Shown in pieces: positions 31,911 to 43,551 of a stretch of DNA of 64,000 nucleotides (positions are counted from its first letter, which is position 1; every line of letters begins with the position of its first letter). Under the pieces are notes generated by a model. The model did not search any database. It had not been told where the DNA came from and worked only from the letters and a program-made list of their open reading frames with translations. The translations under genes were made by a program, and so were the position numbers. Source of the DNA: Triangularia verruculosa (Eukaryota; Ascomycota; Sordariomycetes; Sordariales; Podosporaceae); NCBI GenBank assembly GCA_033296885.1, contig MU863889.1, forward strand, positions 337,385 through 401,384. The letters are read 5' to 3'.

Positions 31911-34900
31911 CTACATCAGCCTGTCTATCCAACGCATTTGATTGGGATGCTCTTCATCTTGTCTTTCAATCGGTCTTCGCCCCTTGCCATCCCTCGCGTT
32001 GACATCAGCCCCTTTGGCGAGCAATTCCCAGACCACTAGTCTATGGCCTCCCTCCACAGCCAAATGAAGGGGTGTGGACTGATCGGTCGTCTTCGCATTC
32101 GCGTCTGCGCCCTTCTCTAATAGTAACCCGACGACAACGTTATGACCTTGTTTGGCAGCCCAATGAAGAGGCGTAAATTGATCGCCAGCCCTTGCATCCA
32201 CATCTGCACCTTTCATCAGGACGAGCTGCACCAGAGCTCCATGTCCTTCTTTAGCAGCCCAGTGGAGGGGTGTATAGTGTTGTTTGGGAAGTGTCATGAT
32301 ATGTGTGGCTGCATCCAACAACAGCTTGATCACAGCTGGATCGCCCCCTTCTACAGCGTCCGCTAACAGGGTTTGATCACTCTGATCCTTGCCCTCAATC
32401 TTGGCCCCTCTCCGTAACAACAACTGCACCAACTCTAAACTGCCAACTCTCACTGCGTTTTGCAGTGGTGTCTCGTCTTTACTATTCCTGACGTCAATGT
32501 CAGCCCCTTTGTCTAACAATAGCTCCACGATGGCAACATTTCCTTTGCTAGTGGCAAAATGTAGCGGTCCTCTCTTGTCGTCCGTAGTCGCCTTGACATC
32601 GGCCCCTGCCTCGATTAGCAACTTCACCATACTAGCTTTCCCGCCCAAATGACCAAGGGAAGTGAGCAAAGGTGTCCAGCCTTCCTCGCTTTCCGCGTTG
32701 ACGTTGGCCCCATTTCCTAGTAGCAGTCCAGCTACACCCTCCTGGCCAGCGCTGACTGCAACATGCAGCGGAGTCATGTTTCGACTTTCGCACTGCTCAA
32801 TGTTGGCTCCACTTCTCAAGAGGAGGTCTACCACGCCCAACTTCCCTTTCCTAGCGGCGAGGTGAAGTGCTGTCGCTCTGTACTTCGAGCCGTCCACTAC
32901 ACTTGTGTTTGCCCCGACCTCTAGCAATCTCTTGACGATTGGTTCATGCCCCCCCTGAGCCGCTAAGTGTAGAGGCGTGCGTCCGAGATTATCCTTGTCT
33001 TCTTTCGCAGCTGTCGTGTCTAACAAGAAATCCACCACTTCCTTTCTGGAATCGTCGTTCGAATCTGCGATAACGCCGAGGTGCAACAAAGTTCTTCCAT
33101 ATTGGTCACGTCCATCCAACTTGGCCTTTGCAGAAACAAGGGCTCGCATTACTCCAAGGTGTCCCCGATATGTAGCCCAATGCAAAGGGGAAACCCCCGA
33201 ACTGTCAAGTACGTCAATGTTAGCACCAGCCTGGATTAAGAATTGCAACGCAGGTTGTTGGTTGTAAATCGCGGCTAAATGCATGGGGGTCCTTCCATCG
33301 TGATCTTCGCTCTCAAATGGAACACCATCTCGCCGAAGGTGTCCCATTGCAGAAAGATTGCCAAATCTGCAAGCATAATGGAAAGGTGTTCGTCCACGAA
33401 TGTCTTCCTTATTGAAATTCAGAGCCCCTTGCTGCCGCAAGTGTTGTAGGACCAACGGAAAGTTGGACTTGTTTAGCACTGCGTAATGTGCTGGTGTCCA
33501 GTCGAGAACGTCCGCTGCGTTCATGTCGAGTTGGCCCCCCTCAAACTCTTTTTCAAGTAGGGTCAAGTCGCCTATATGTACAGAGTGGTGTAGCATACTG
33601 TATTTCACGACCTTCTTATGCTCGTCAGTGAAATTGTCGAGGGGCCCGACAAATTGGGGATCCCGTGGCCGCTGTTGGGTGCCGTATAGCCCTGCGATGG
33701 CTTTCAGTATCCCACCATGGACTTTCGAAAGCTCATCAACTAGTCTTTTCTGAAGCTCCAGGAGGCTTCTGACCTCGTTCTTTTCGCACTGTTGTTGAGT
33801 TCTAACCTTGATTATACCCGAGACCGTACTGCAGCAATCCAGTACAAGCGCAGTGGCCTTCACGGTCATTTGGACTTGTGTGCGATTCATCACGGTTGTC
33901 AAAAGCTGTATCAACAAATCTGAAGCTTTTTCGAAGTTGGCTTGCCGCCGATGCGAGATCGCACCCAATCGAGCCCATTCCACAATAGCATCAGAGACAG
34001 CTGGCAATTTGTTCCTCGTGCTTAGCGGTGGAATTATGGCCAGGAAGATTTCATCCAGGCTTCCTAGGCCGGTGGCTTCAATACTCTGGGCGAGCTTTGA
34101 TACTTGACCAGTGATCGAATCCCATTCCATCTCCTGAGTTGCAGCATCACCAAGTTCGGGTCGGACGTCTATGCTGGGCCTGATCGGCTCAGACATCCTT
34201 GCTGCGGCAGCCCACATGAAGGCCGAGAACATGTACTGGCTATACAGTTTCTTCAAAGGGGTGAATGATTCAACCGCTAATGCCGCGAGTTCCGCCATGC
34301 TTGACTGACTGGCGTCATTGTTGCTGGGACTTTCCAGTGTCCAATGATTCTCGTCACGCATTCCCTGAGAATCGACGCCATCATTGAGGTCAAAGCTGTT
34401 TCCAGGATCTGTATATCTCGTGCTTGTCCTTTTGTACCGAATATGTTTCCGGCCCCGGGATGAGGATATGGTAGCATCGGATGCAAACCCAACAGCCCGG
34501 TGCGCCTCTACGACGCTCGCTTCTTCATTGCCAGCGCGTGATTGTTGTAGCCAGTCAACTGAAATAACTCTGGCCGCACCCTCGGGCATCCACCAGCGAA
34601 GGTCCTGGTATAGCGCAGGCGTATTGGGACCCAGAACCTGAAGGCTGGGTTTTTCGGGGGTCCCTTTCGCTCGTAACCATGTATCATCATCGTCTCGTCG
34701 GGGTATGTTCTCGCTGTTATCCCTGCCTTCCTCTTGCTGATGGACTGAGTAAAGCCACAATGACAAGGTCGATTCTATTTCATCGGAGAACGCTTTCGAT
34801 CGACCCCCTACTCGTAACAGTCGGAGATGGAGTATCGTCTCTGATACCGACAGTGTCCACACGAACTCAGAACTTTTGCTCCGAGTCCCGAATAAAGCGT

Positions 34901-36494
34901 CCATGCTGATCTCAATTGCCCGCGTAAGAGAGACTGCTTCCATTGCAGCGGGTCCTGTCCAATCTGCGAGTTTACCAAGGTGCTTTCTAATTCGCATCAC
35001 TTTGTCAACCCTTGTCGACTCAGGTCTAGGGTTGCAGGAAATCATTTTGGGAAACTCTGGGCTTGTCAACGCCGCCACCTTCCAGTCCCAAAGTCCGTTC
35101 AAAGGTGACTTGCGTCCTTGGTCTGCCCATGGGCGGCAATATTCGTGCCATGTAAAGGGTTTGTAGTACCAGTCTTCAATTGCGTGCTCTGCAAGCCACG
35201 GGGCGTTCTTGGGCCTGTCAAGTGTCATGGCTAGCCAGTCCAGTTCGTAGCCCTGTAAGAGGGGGACTGCGTTCGGACTTTTAACAAAGTTCATCCTGAC
35301 CAAGGCTCTAAGAACAGTCATCGTAATAATGGCGCCAAGTTGAGCCACGGAGACAGACCAATACATGGCTCGTAGACCGGTAAATTGGGCTGCGAATCCA
35401 GAGATGCTGATTGCCGTGCCCATGACCGTGAGCACTGCCCTCGGCGTGACATTAAATCGCAATCTCGAAGGTCCTGCGCCTCTCCACACTTTCGAGTCTT
35501 GCCCTGGGTCTTGAACAACTCGATATGATGTCGTAACAATAGGCTGAGAATCTTCAGGAAAAATGGCGAACGGTCTAAAGGCTTGGTCGTTCACGGTTCC
35601 AGACCTCTGAAGCCAGACCACGCGACCCTCCCTTTTGCGCCCAGGTCGATAATATGTCTCTCTTGAACCACTCTCAACAATATAAGCACAGAGAAGTATA
35701 CCTGCTGCCAGGAACACGGTTCCGACAACTGTGCAGGGTAACCCGTAGCTCGCAATGGGTTCATCGTCCTTCTCGTACTGAAAATACAGTGTGGCAACTA
35801 CGGCCCATGCGAGGACGCCAAGCTGAATGGTGATACCGACCATGGCCACTATGTAAAGCTCTAGTCTGCCCACTTTGTTATGGACATTCAAGGCGAGGTT
35901 GGGCATCGCGACCTTGGTGTTTCTGGTGACAACAATGAGGCAGGATGTGTCGCTCTTTTCTTTACCACCGTATTCTTCAGTGTCTTCCTCAAAAAGGCTT
36001 CCAGTAAGTCGCTCCCGGATTTCGATAGCTAAAGAAGGCACGTTGTGTGAGACGATATGCGAGGTATGTCACGTCCGAGTTTGGGTTTTCCACCTACGCT
36101 TTTCTTTCAGGTGATTGCTGCTGTCAGGATGGTCAAGCTCCATTACCTCCACTTCCACTTCCGCCATTTTACTGTTCGGACCGTCTCCATCATGGTATTG
36201 GGCGAGGTCGTGGTATTGCTCCGGCAAAAGAATAACAAACTCCCGGGTAGGGCCCTCCCCCATTACTCTCACAATCTGTTGACCATTCCAAAGCTCACAG
36301 ACCTCTCTGGATGTTGACGACATGAGTTCAGCCTCAGCAACGGCCAGGTTTTCACGCCCTCGACCGATGATCGCTTTGAGCCAAGGAGGACCCCCAATTC
36401 GGATGGCGCCCACGACGATGGTTATTATGCCCAGTGGAGCAATGGCCAAGATGATGCTGTCTGCCCAACCCATGGACTGGCTCATGAATTGCAT
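31911..36494 (-). CDS. Large membrane-associated ankyrin-repeat protein
   Basis: Two exons (36494-36098, 36028-31911; 69-bp intron) give 1504 residues. The ATG is the complement of 36492-36494; an upstream TTG is rejected. The N-terminus begins MQFMSQSMGWADSIILAIAPLGIIT, one hydrophobic segment. A conserved fungal region (LMSSTSREVCELWNG) and about four more hydrophobic segments follow (VAMVGITIQLGVLAWAVVA, VVGTVFLAAGILLCAYIV and others). A long helical middle precedes about 16 ankyrin repeats (G-x-TPLHxAA, VxLLLxxGA) that fill the last 500 residues. Proteins of this layout are widespread and variable in filamentous ascomycetes; ankyrin arrays bind protein partners, and repeat-rich members are often linked to recognition of non-self. 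The partner is unknown. Confidence 0.85.
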
Positions 36495-37700
36495 CGTGAC
36501 CCTCTCGCCGAAGAGTGCCAAAAGTCTAAATAGTGGCTGATCAGCACCTGCGTACCCAGTGGCTCAGAGCACGGAAGGGACTTCTCCTTACGGGGCGAGA
36601 TCGCTAAATAAATTGTTGGAGAATTCATCTCCAGGATCCGCAGTGGCGCGGACTGCATAGCTGATTAACAATAGTCCGGCGTACCGACGGAAGCTTTCTC
36701 TGGCCAGCATCTCGTCGATCTTTTGGAGGCAACTTCTAGTTTCCACAAGATTGCGATGGATGGTTTGCTCTTGGGGGCCACGAAACTAAAGGCACCAAAG
36801 GGTAAATAATCGTCGAGTCTGCTTCTCAGAGGGTCCCTACTGATGGGAAACAAAACAGAGAATAAGTAAGTAGGTTGGCAGGTTCTGTAGCCATGATGGC
36901 CCTCAAGATCAATGCCATGAAGCCATGCGGGCAGACTGGTGGTTGGCCAAATATCATGCACGGTCGCCAGCTCACACATGCAGCGGAGAAAGCGTCCCGC
37001 AGACAAAAGAAAATGATTGGTGCCACAGAACCGCGTCACAAAGCACCACACTGTCAACGATTGGATGGGGCAAGGTTGACTGAAGCTTGGGCAGCGAGGC
37101 TAGTACTTATGAAGTGGAGAGGGCTGACTTCTCTACGCGCCAACCTACCTACCTATCCTCTACCATATACGGAATGGTCAAGTCCAGAACTGCAAGAGAT
37201 ACCTACCTAACTAATAAGACTATCGTCAACTCCACTCAAGCCGGGAGGCACGGTGAAAAGGGAGGGGTAAGGTAAGGTTGATTAATGTCCAGATTCAGAA
37301 CAACATAGGTACATAACGTCCACAGGACACCTTGCGGTGCCCCTTCATCTACCTAAAAGCCTGGAACTAAGGCACCGTTAATATCATGAAAGCGCGATTC
37401 AGGATAACCTACCTAGATACCCAAACACTCTTCAAGATAAAGACTTCTTCGCTAAATGTCGGCGGAAGGCATTTTGAAGACATGTGTATCATCCAAAGGT
37501 TTTCTTTATGGGTCTACAACGGCTCTTGCCGGCTCTAGGCTCGAGCACACAACCCTCAGATACAGACTCCCAGCACCCATCCACCCCTAGTATATCCACC
37601 CCTAGTAGTCTGGAAGAATATAAAGACCTTTCAGAAAAGACCAGTAGCAAATCTCAAGACACACTGGATATCATCATGTTATATAACCCGCAGGGCGCTA
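36495..37700. other. Intergenic with (CCTA)n runs
   Basis: 1.2 kb without a supported gene. TACC/CCTA runs occur at about 37140-37155 and 37200-37208. ORFs here are short and lack motifs. Confidence 0.4.
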
Positions 37701-39395
37701 TCATATGCAAACACTCTCGTTAGTCAAATCCCCCTCACTCTGGATGAACGTAACAGAATCCTTCCACCAGATATTATTACTCGCCGGCCAAGTCGCAAAC
37801 AACAACTGGTTATCAACATCCAGCATCGCCAGCCCAATCTGTTCTTTTCCCTTGGTATCCGGATACGTAAACACCAACGGAGCACCATTCCCTTTAACTT
37901 TGAGCTCTTCCCACCGCGCAGCCTGCCACTTCCTCCCACCTCCAAAATCCCCAAACGCACGGTGCCGCAGCCATCCTTCTTGGTCCAACGCAACGATGTG
38001 GACCTGTTCGTCCTGCGTCCCAGCATTGACAACAACCGCACTGGGGACGCTGCTGAAGTTTCCGCCAATGGATCGCGGTTCTGGGTCAATTTTGTCCTCC
38101 CAGGTGAAGTGGTACATGTTCGAATTCTTTCCCACGCCAAAGAAATAGATCTGCCGGCCTTCATCAACCGAAACTGCAACAGGGTCACCGCGGAATTTGT
38201 GGGCCCAGTTGGTCCATTGATTCCAGACATAATTCGAAGTGCGAAATTGGGTGCTTTCGAGGTCGTCTGTGTCTCGGGAGAAGGTAAAAACGGTGTAGGT
38301 CGGATCATGCTTGCTACAGATAACGGCCGGACTAGTCCCTGAGCTGGCCATATTGGGGATACTGGTCTCATCCCAGTTTCCAATCTTTCCTGACGTGTCC
38401 CAGGTGTTCTTGATTACATTTGTCGAGTTTTTGCCGAGCATCCACATGTCGTACGTTGGTGCCGAGGAGTTGTCAACTAATGGGGAGTTGCAGATGGCAA
38501 TAGAACTTAACCCCGACCCTCCCAAACTCTCCCATTCCTTGGCGCGGTTGCTCTTCGTAAATGAGATGGTGTTGACAGTTCCCCACGTGGTGCCGATGGC
38601 GAAGACATCCATCCGGCTCCCGTCTGACGACGTGATAACTGTTGGTGCGCCAATGAAAGGCATGAGTTCCATCCCCGGGCCTTCGGCGAGTATTGACCAG
38701 TCTGTAGTCCAGTTTGCAGACGTATCGTTGCCTTCTTTTATCTTCCACGAACGGAACCAAATGTTGCTGTCTCGTCCTCTCGAGAAGATATGGAAGGAAC
38801 CGTTGAAGACACCGGCGGCCATTGTACGTCGGAATATTCGAGTGGTATCGCTTTGACAGGCTCCTGTTCCCGTATTATTCGATGAGGGCGGCGCTTGGGA
38901 ATCATTATTCTTCTTGCTGAGCCCGAGTCCGAGGCCTAGACCAAGTGCAAGTGCTATGGTTGCTAATAACAGCGCAGCCGCACTTCCAAGGACAATCCAT
39001 AATTTTCGTTTCGGCGAGCCGGTGCGTAGTGGAAGATTTGGCGTTGCTGTATGTGAGCCTTGTGTTTGGCTTGCTGTTGGTGGCCGAGATGTCGGCTGCA
39101 ATTGTGGGGGATAAGTGTTGGTGTTGGCGATATGCGCCTTGACTTCTGGAAGGGCATCATGGTTGACAGCTTCCGGAATGGAGCCAAGAGGATAATGTGT
39201 TGGTACTTCCAAATCGCTGAACTGTCTGACTTCGGGCAGACAATCATCATCCACGGGCATCATGCTGGAGTGCCCCCATCGATGTGGGACTTCCGTCGTG
39301 TCATCTTCAGGGCTGAGTGGCGTCTTGGCATGGACTTGCGGTGTGTGCGGTGTTTGTGGATGTGTTGGTGTTTTGGGTGAACGCGCAAAAAGCAT
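37701..39395 (-). CDS. Single-pass membrane protein with beta-propeller lectin-like ectodomain
   Basis: 564 residues from the ATG complementary to 39393-39395 to TGA at 37701-37703. Order: about 135 residues of Pro/Thr-rich cytosolic tail; a TM segment (LWIVLGSAAALLLATIALAL then GLGLGLGL) flanked by KRK; a Ser/Asn linker; then about 370 residues of repeats with FxxGxDxxI/L-W/Y-like strands (FHIFSRGRDSNIWFRSW, MDVFAIGTTWGTVNTISF, IYFFGVGKNSNMYHFTW, VHIVALDQEGWLRHRAF). This repeat pattern resembles the six-bladed propellers of fungal fucose-binding (AAL/PLL-type) lectins. N-glycosylation sites are frequent. A surface glycan-binding role is inferred; the sugar-binding residues cannot be checked by eye. 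Confidence 0.75.
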   Translation of the reverse strand: MLFARSPKTPTHPQTPHTPQVHAKTPLSPEDDTTEVPHRWGHSSMMPVDDDCLPEVRQFSDLEVPTHYPLGSIPEAVNHDALPEVKAHIANTNTYPPQLQPTSRPPTASQTQGSHTATPNLPLRTGSPKRKLWIVLGSAAALLLATIALALGLGLGLGLSKKNNDSQAPPSSNNTGTGACQSDTTRIFRRTMAAGVFNGSFHIFSRGRDSNIWFRSWKIKEGNDTSANWTTDWSILAEGPGMELMPFIGAPTVITSSDGSRMDVFAIGTTWGTVNTISFTKSNRAKEWESLGGSGLSSIAICNSPLVDNSSAPTYDMWMLGKNSTNVIKNTWDTSGKIGNWDETSIPNMASSGTSPAVICSKHDPTYTVFTFSRDTDDLESTQFRTSNYVWNQWTNWAHKFRGDPVAVSVDEGRQIYFFGVGKNSNMYHFTWEDKIDPEPRSIGGNFSSVPSAVVVNAGTQDEQVHIVALDQEGWLRHRAFGDFGGGRKWQAARWEELKVKGNGAPLVFTYPDTKGKEQIGLAMLDVDNQLLFATWPASNNIWWKDSVTFIQSEGDLTNESVCI

Positions 39396-40179
39396 GGTCA
39401 AAAGAACATCAACTCAACATTACCGGGTACCTGGGCAAGGTGGTGAAAAAGAGTGACAAAATGATGAAAATCAATCACAGTACGTGGGTTAATTGAGACC
39501 TGGGATGCCACCAGGATAAGCTTAACTGTGATCATTCGACCCCATCAACATCAAAACGATACCGCTGGGCTGGAATGACACCCAAGGTCATGCAATAACT
39601 GTGCCACCGCAGAATAACTGCAGCTTCCGTTAGCGTGGCCAGTCAGACTGAGGTATTGTCCTGGACACCGAAGGCGCACTCACGCCATGTCTCACAGTGC
39701 TGATGATCTGCCCTCGTGGCGATCGTGTAATTGCGGGGGCTGTTATTTTCCTCAACGACATGGGCGAGAAAAGGAGGTGGAATCATGGATGGGGGCCGCA
39801 AAGACACCGAAAAGAGACAAATGCCGGCTTGCCGAGACAGACTGCAGTCAACAGCGACGCCATGTCCAGTAGAATGCCCAGCCGGCCACACCTGCCAACC
39901 TGCAAGAGCAAGCCACCATTGTTCCAGGCCACCCTTGGCCAGTCATGCTGTGCCGCGATCCCCGAGTTTCGTGACACAACATCCAGCTTACATCTTACCA
40001 AGACGCTGAGTCAGACACATAGTCGGCCGCCGCCGGTCCTTGGCTTATTCGCTCAATCAAACTTTGCATACTTATCTATCTTCATGCATCAATGTCCGCG
40101 ACAGCGCACCTTGCTGTCGTTTGAAGCCTCACTGCATTGCATAAAAGCAATTTTCAACATCATGTGAACATCAATTCAA
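39396..40179. other. Intergenic
   Basis: No gene with recognisable features. Overlapping ORFs on both strands (39643-40167) look like chance frames. Confidence 0.35.
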
Positions 40180-40253
40180 GGTTTCGTGGTGTAGTTGGTT
40201 ATCACGTCAGTCTAACACACTGAAGGTCTCCAGTTCGAGCCTGGACGAAATCA
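40180..40253 (+). tRNA. tRNA-Val(AAC)
   Basis: A 74-nt cloverleaf: acceptor GGTTTCG with CGAAATC (one G-T pair) and discriminator A; A-box region TGGTGTAGTTGGTTATCAC; anticodon stem TCAGT/ACTGA closing the loop CTAACAC, anticodon AAC at 40214-40216; T-arm TCCAG-TTCGAGC-CTGGA. No intron. Confidence 0.93.
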
Positions 40254-41248
40254 TTACCCTTGCATTTTAATCTCAACCTAAAATGATTTCCTTTTTTCGC
40301 AACAAGTCCACTTTAGGCTGGTAATCCCTAAAATCTTTTAAGATCCTGGTTCCTGTCCAGAAAATAGGTGGCTCTACATGTGAAGTGTTCCAATCACATG
40401 CATCCCGCTTCTCCCAATAATTTGCCCATTTGCCTATAATTTTGTTAAGTGTTCTGCCAGCGTCAAAGGACCCGATTACATCGAAGAAGTTCATTTTCAA
40501 GCCGCTCTCCTCAGGGGCCCACTCTGGCTACAGCTCCCTCGATGTGGCTTCGTAGACTTTCCGAAAACGTAGTAAGGAGGATTGACAAAGCAGCATCAAC
40601 TCAGAGTATGCCTTCAAACAACTAGTGGATCACATAGATTAGTGCTTGAACAGGTCTCTCTCGATCTCCATTGCTTCCATCATACGAGTCACGCTTCCTT
40701 CAATCCCTCTGTCGCCCATGACGACCGGCCCCTGAGCCCCTAAAATGGAGCCTGATACCAATCGGCATTGTTTACCTACGTCCACCATACAGAAGTTGCG
40801 ATATCCTCCAGCACCTCCGCCGTTGAAATACCTAACCTGACTCCCAAGAGCCAATTTCAGGGCCGTTCAGGCTGCCAAAACCTCGCATTTACTCACAAAC
40901 GCAAACATTAAATATGCTATCTGTCTGGTTGTGACTAGGTAGGTAGGTACACTACTACGTATGAGTGAATGGTGTTTGCTTCACTTGTCGACACAGCCAC
41001 TGAGTATGTTGCTGTTGTTCGAATCTTAGCTTCTGCAACAATCCTTTCAGTCCACCAAACCATGCAAAGAGTATACATGTATGCGGCACAACGTGATTTG
41101 GAAAACCTGCCCTATTCTCAGATGGCCTTCGACTCCCTTTTGAAGTCAACATCTTCCATAACAAACTTTCTTATTTTCCTGCTATTTGCTCCCTCAATTT
41201 TAGGCACATGCAAGTCAGTCGGCCAATAACGAATCAACTCCGCCCCAT
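40254..41248. other. Intergenic
   Basis: No supported gene. A TAGGTAGGTAGGTAC run lies at about 40937-40950. AT-rich directly after the tRNA, where the Pol III T-run terminator is expected. Confidence 0.35.
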
Positions 41249-42220
41249 TCATTCCCTCCACCACACGGTCCCCTCAACATCGCGCATGTCACTGCCAAAA
41301 TCAACCAAACACCACCCCTCTCCCCTGCTCTCACCCCCGTATCTATTCCCCATTTGCTTCTCCTTCCACTGCTCCTGTGGGCAAAACCACTGATAGACCT
41401 TCCCCCTCACCTTCTTCTCATCGCCATCAGCTTCCACTATCCACCCGCCCACTTCTCTCTCCACCAGCGCACTAATCCACCGCGCCCAGTTCTCTCCTCT
41501 GGTTAACTCGACCAATTTCTCCTCTGTCTTGCCATAGACCCTCAACTCAGCCTCCCACTCCGGGCCCGGTCGCTGCAAGTCTCTCGCCGGCCGCAGATCC
41601 CAGATCCTTTTGTAATGCAAATCCCACTCTAATGCCTTTGCGTCATTGTAATCGAACTGGTTATTCGTGTTCAGCTCGTTGATAAGGTTGAGAACCGGCG
41701 CGGTTTGTCCTAGATCTAGGTCCTGGTGGTCGATGCGAAATGGATCGCGCCGCGTGACGGTACGATGGAATGACGGAACCCACAGATGGAGCTCTGTTCG
41801 GCGTTTTGTGGAGGTGGGGTCGTGGAGGTGGAAGATGAATTTGGCTGGGAAGTCTCTAGGGTGTGGTGTTTGGGTGGCTTTTTCTTCAAAGGTGACCTTC
41901 TTTGATGATGATGGGGTCTGCCTTGACTTTTGTGGGGATGCAGGTTTGAGGATGGGTCGTGGCTCATAGGGCGGCGGCCCGTGGTATGTCAGGTCCATGA
42001 CTTCATTTTGCCGCGCTGTGGAAGGCGATGGCCTCTCGTTGCTGGTAAGTATGCGCCGCAAGATTTGGGTGGGTGTAAGGCCGCCGTCTGTGGCTGAAGT
42101 GTCTTGCTGTGCACTACTTGATCGGGTTTGGTTGTTCGCGAAAGGATTCCGGGCATTTGCAGTGGGTTCGGAGTACCCACTTTGCCATGATGGTTGGCTA
42201 GGCTGTCGTCTGTCGGACAT
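41249..42220 (-). CDS. PWW-family paralog F (extended N-terminus)
   Basis: Single exon, 323 residues, ATG complementary to 42218-42220. The first 120 residues are a disordered Ser/Pro/Gln-rich extension absent from the other copies. Then come family blocks in diverged form: KFIFHLHD, LWVPSFHR, a W-D-x-R centre (RIWDLRPAR), AELRVYGK, an alternative of the C-x-x-E block (VEREVGGW), KVYQWFCPQ, GWCLVDF and a final WW. No signal peptide. Function unknown. It forms a divergent pair with paralog G, with 578 bp between the starts, like pair B/C. Confidence 0.65.
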   Translation of the reverse strand: MSDRRQPSQPSWQSGYSEPTANARNPFANNQTRSSSAQQDTSATDGGLTPTQILRRILTSNERPSPSTARQNEVMDLTYHGPPPYEPRPILKPASPQKSRQTPSSSKKVTFEEKATQTPHPRDFPAKFIFHLHDPTSTKRRTELHLWVPSFHRTVTRRDPFRIDHQDLDLGQTAPVLNLINELNTNNQFDYNDAKALEWDLHYKRIWDLRPARDLQRPGPEWEAELRVYGKTEEKLVELTRGENWARWISALVEREVGGWIVEADGDEKKVRGKVYQWFCPQEQWKEKQMGNRYGGESRGEGWCLVDFGSDMRDVEGTVWWRE

Positions 42221-42798
42221 TGTCGCGCGTTGGCGGCTTCAGGTGTTTGGGCAGAGTATGAAATAGTGTAGCCGGCAACCTAGGTACCTATGCGGTCTCA
42301 AAACCCTAAGGTACACAGGAGTAGCACGTTTGTTATGGTGTTGTGGTGGAAAGGGAAAAACTGCCATTTAAAGTCATTTCGAGGTTTAGAGCAAAGTGAT
42401 ACGTCAGCTTTACTTAGTTAATGCAAGCCTTGTTTTTGCCAGTTGATACTGGGCATATCTTTGACTCTAGGTGTCTTGTGAATTCAGGTGGTAAATACCT
42501 GTTGTTTGCTGCATTTGATGGCTCAGGAAACTGCAGTTCATGGATGACTCTTCAATGGCATGGACATGACATAACAAGGGAGCTTGAAAGGCAAATAACC
42601 AACTCATAAAACTTGAATGCTAGAGAAATTGCGTTCGCCACTACTCATCCTTCACCCTACTTTCATCATCTCTTGAAAGGCCATACATCCACGTCCTTTC
42701 ACTCAGCCCTAGAGGCACAATCACCCGGCATTGCCATCTTGAAAGCATATTACCGACCTGCAGTACTTCTACAGAAGCATACAACGAGACTCAGGGCT
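42221..42798. other. Shared upstream region of paralogs F and G
   Basis: 578 bp between divergent PWW genes. The frame of G is open further upstream (to a TTG at 42613), but the family block starts only after ATG 42799. No distinct promoter motif recognised. Confidence 0.35.
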
Positions 42799-43431
42799 AT
42801 GGCCACTTCCAGCCGACAGCCTATATCTGGGACCTTCGATTTCCGTTTGCACATCGCAACATATCCTGACACGTGGAACAAGTTCCAACGTGGCAGACAC
42901 GTTGGGTGGATGGTTGTGAAAACTCAAGACGTTCGTAAGCTCATCGAGCAAGGTTTCAGCTTCAATGAAAAGAACATCCTCGTTGATAGCTCCTTCATTA
43001 GCGATGCGAAAGCAAAAAATGTACCCGACAATATTGGGTCAGCTCTGTCGGCGGACGATCCTCAAGCGCCATGCAAGCAGAGGGTATGGCGCATGCAAGG
43101 CGGGCAAAGCGGGCGCCCCAGTTTCTGGACAGCAGAGATCATGATTTACGGCCCCGAAGAAGCGAAGCTGGCACAGTATGATCTGTCTAAGCTTCTCAAA
43201 AGCCTATGTGTTATGGAAGTCAGGGGGTATCGACAGAATGGATCCAAGGAAGAGAAGATTTACAGCTTTTTCCCTTCATGGTCATGGTTGAGGGCTAAAT
43301 ATGGAAATTATTGTCTCATCCAAATTGATGGCGAGAAGAGGTTCACACCATGGTGGAGCTGGGAAATAGCTGGTGTACATTATGAAGGGGAGATGGCACC
43401 ACGAGCTCCAGATGTTGTCCTCCTTGACTAG
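42799..43431 (+). CDS. PWW-family paralog G
   Basis: 210 residues from ATG 42799 to TAG 43429-43431. Family blocks: FDFRLHIAT, HVGWMVVKTQDVR, LIEQGFSFNE, VWRMQGGQSG, AEIMIYGPEE, LCVMEVRGY, KIYSFFPSW, NYCLIQIDGE and PWWSWEIAGVHYEG. With E it is one of the two copies closest to the consensus. Cytosolic by appearance. Function unknown. Confidence 0.7.
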   Translation: MATSSRQPISGTFDFRLHIATYPDTWNKFQRGRHVGWMVVKTQDVRKLIEQGFSFNEKNILVDSSFISDAKAKNVPDNIGSALSADDPQAPCKQRVWRMQGGQSGRPSFWTAEIMIYGPEEAKLAQYDLSKLLKSLCVMEVRGYRQNGSKEEKIYSFFPSWSWLRAKYGNYCLIQIDGEKRFTPWWSWEIAGVHYEGEMAPRAPDVVLLD

Positions 43432-43551
43432 AGGAACGGAATGAATTCCATGGTAGCAGTCATTTGTATGGTTTTTGCAGGCTTTCTGTCGTGGCGTTAC
43501 CTAGGCATCTTGGGTTGCATTCATATTTTCTGCGTACTGTCGTCAACAAAA

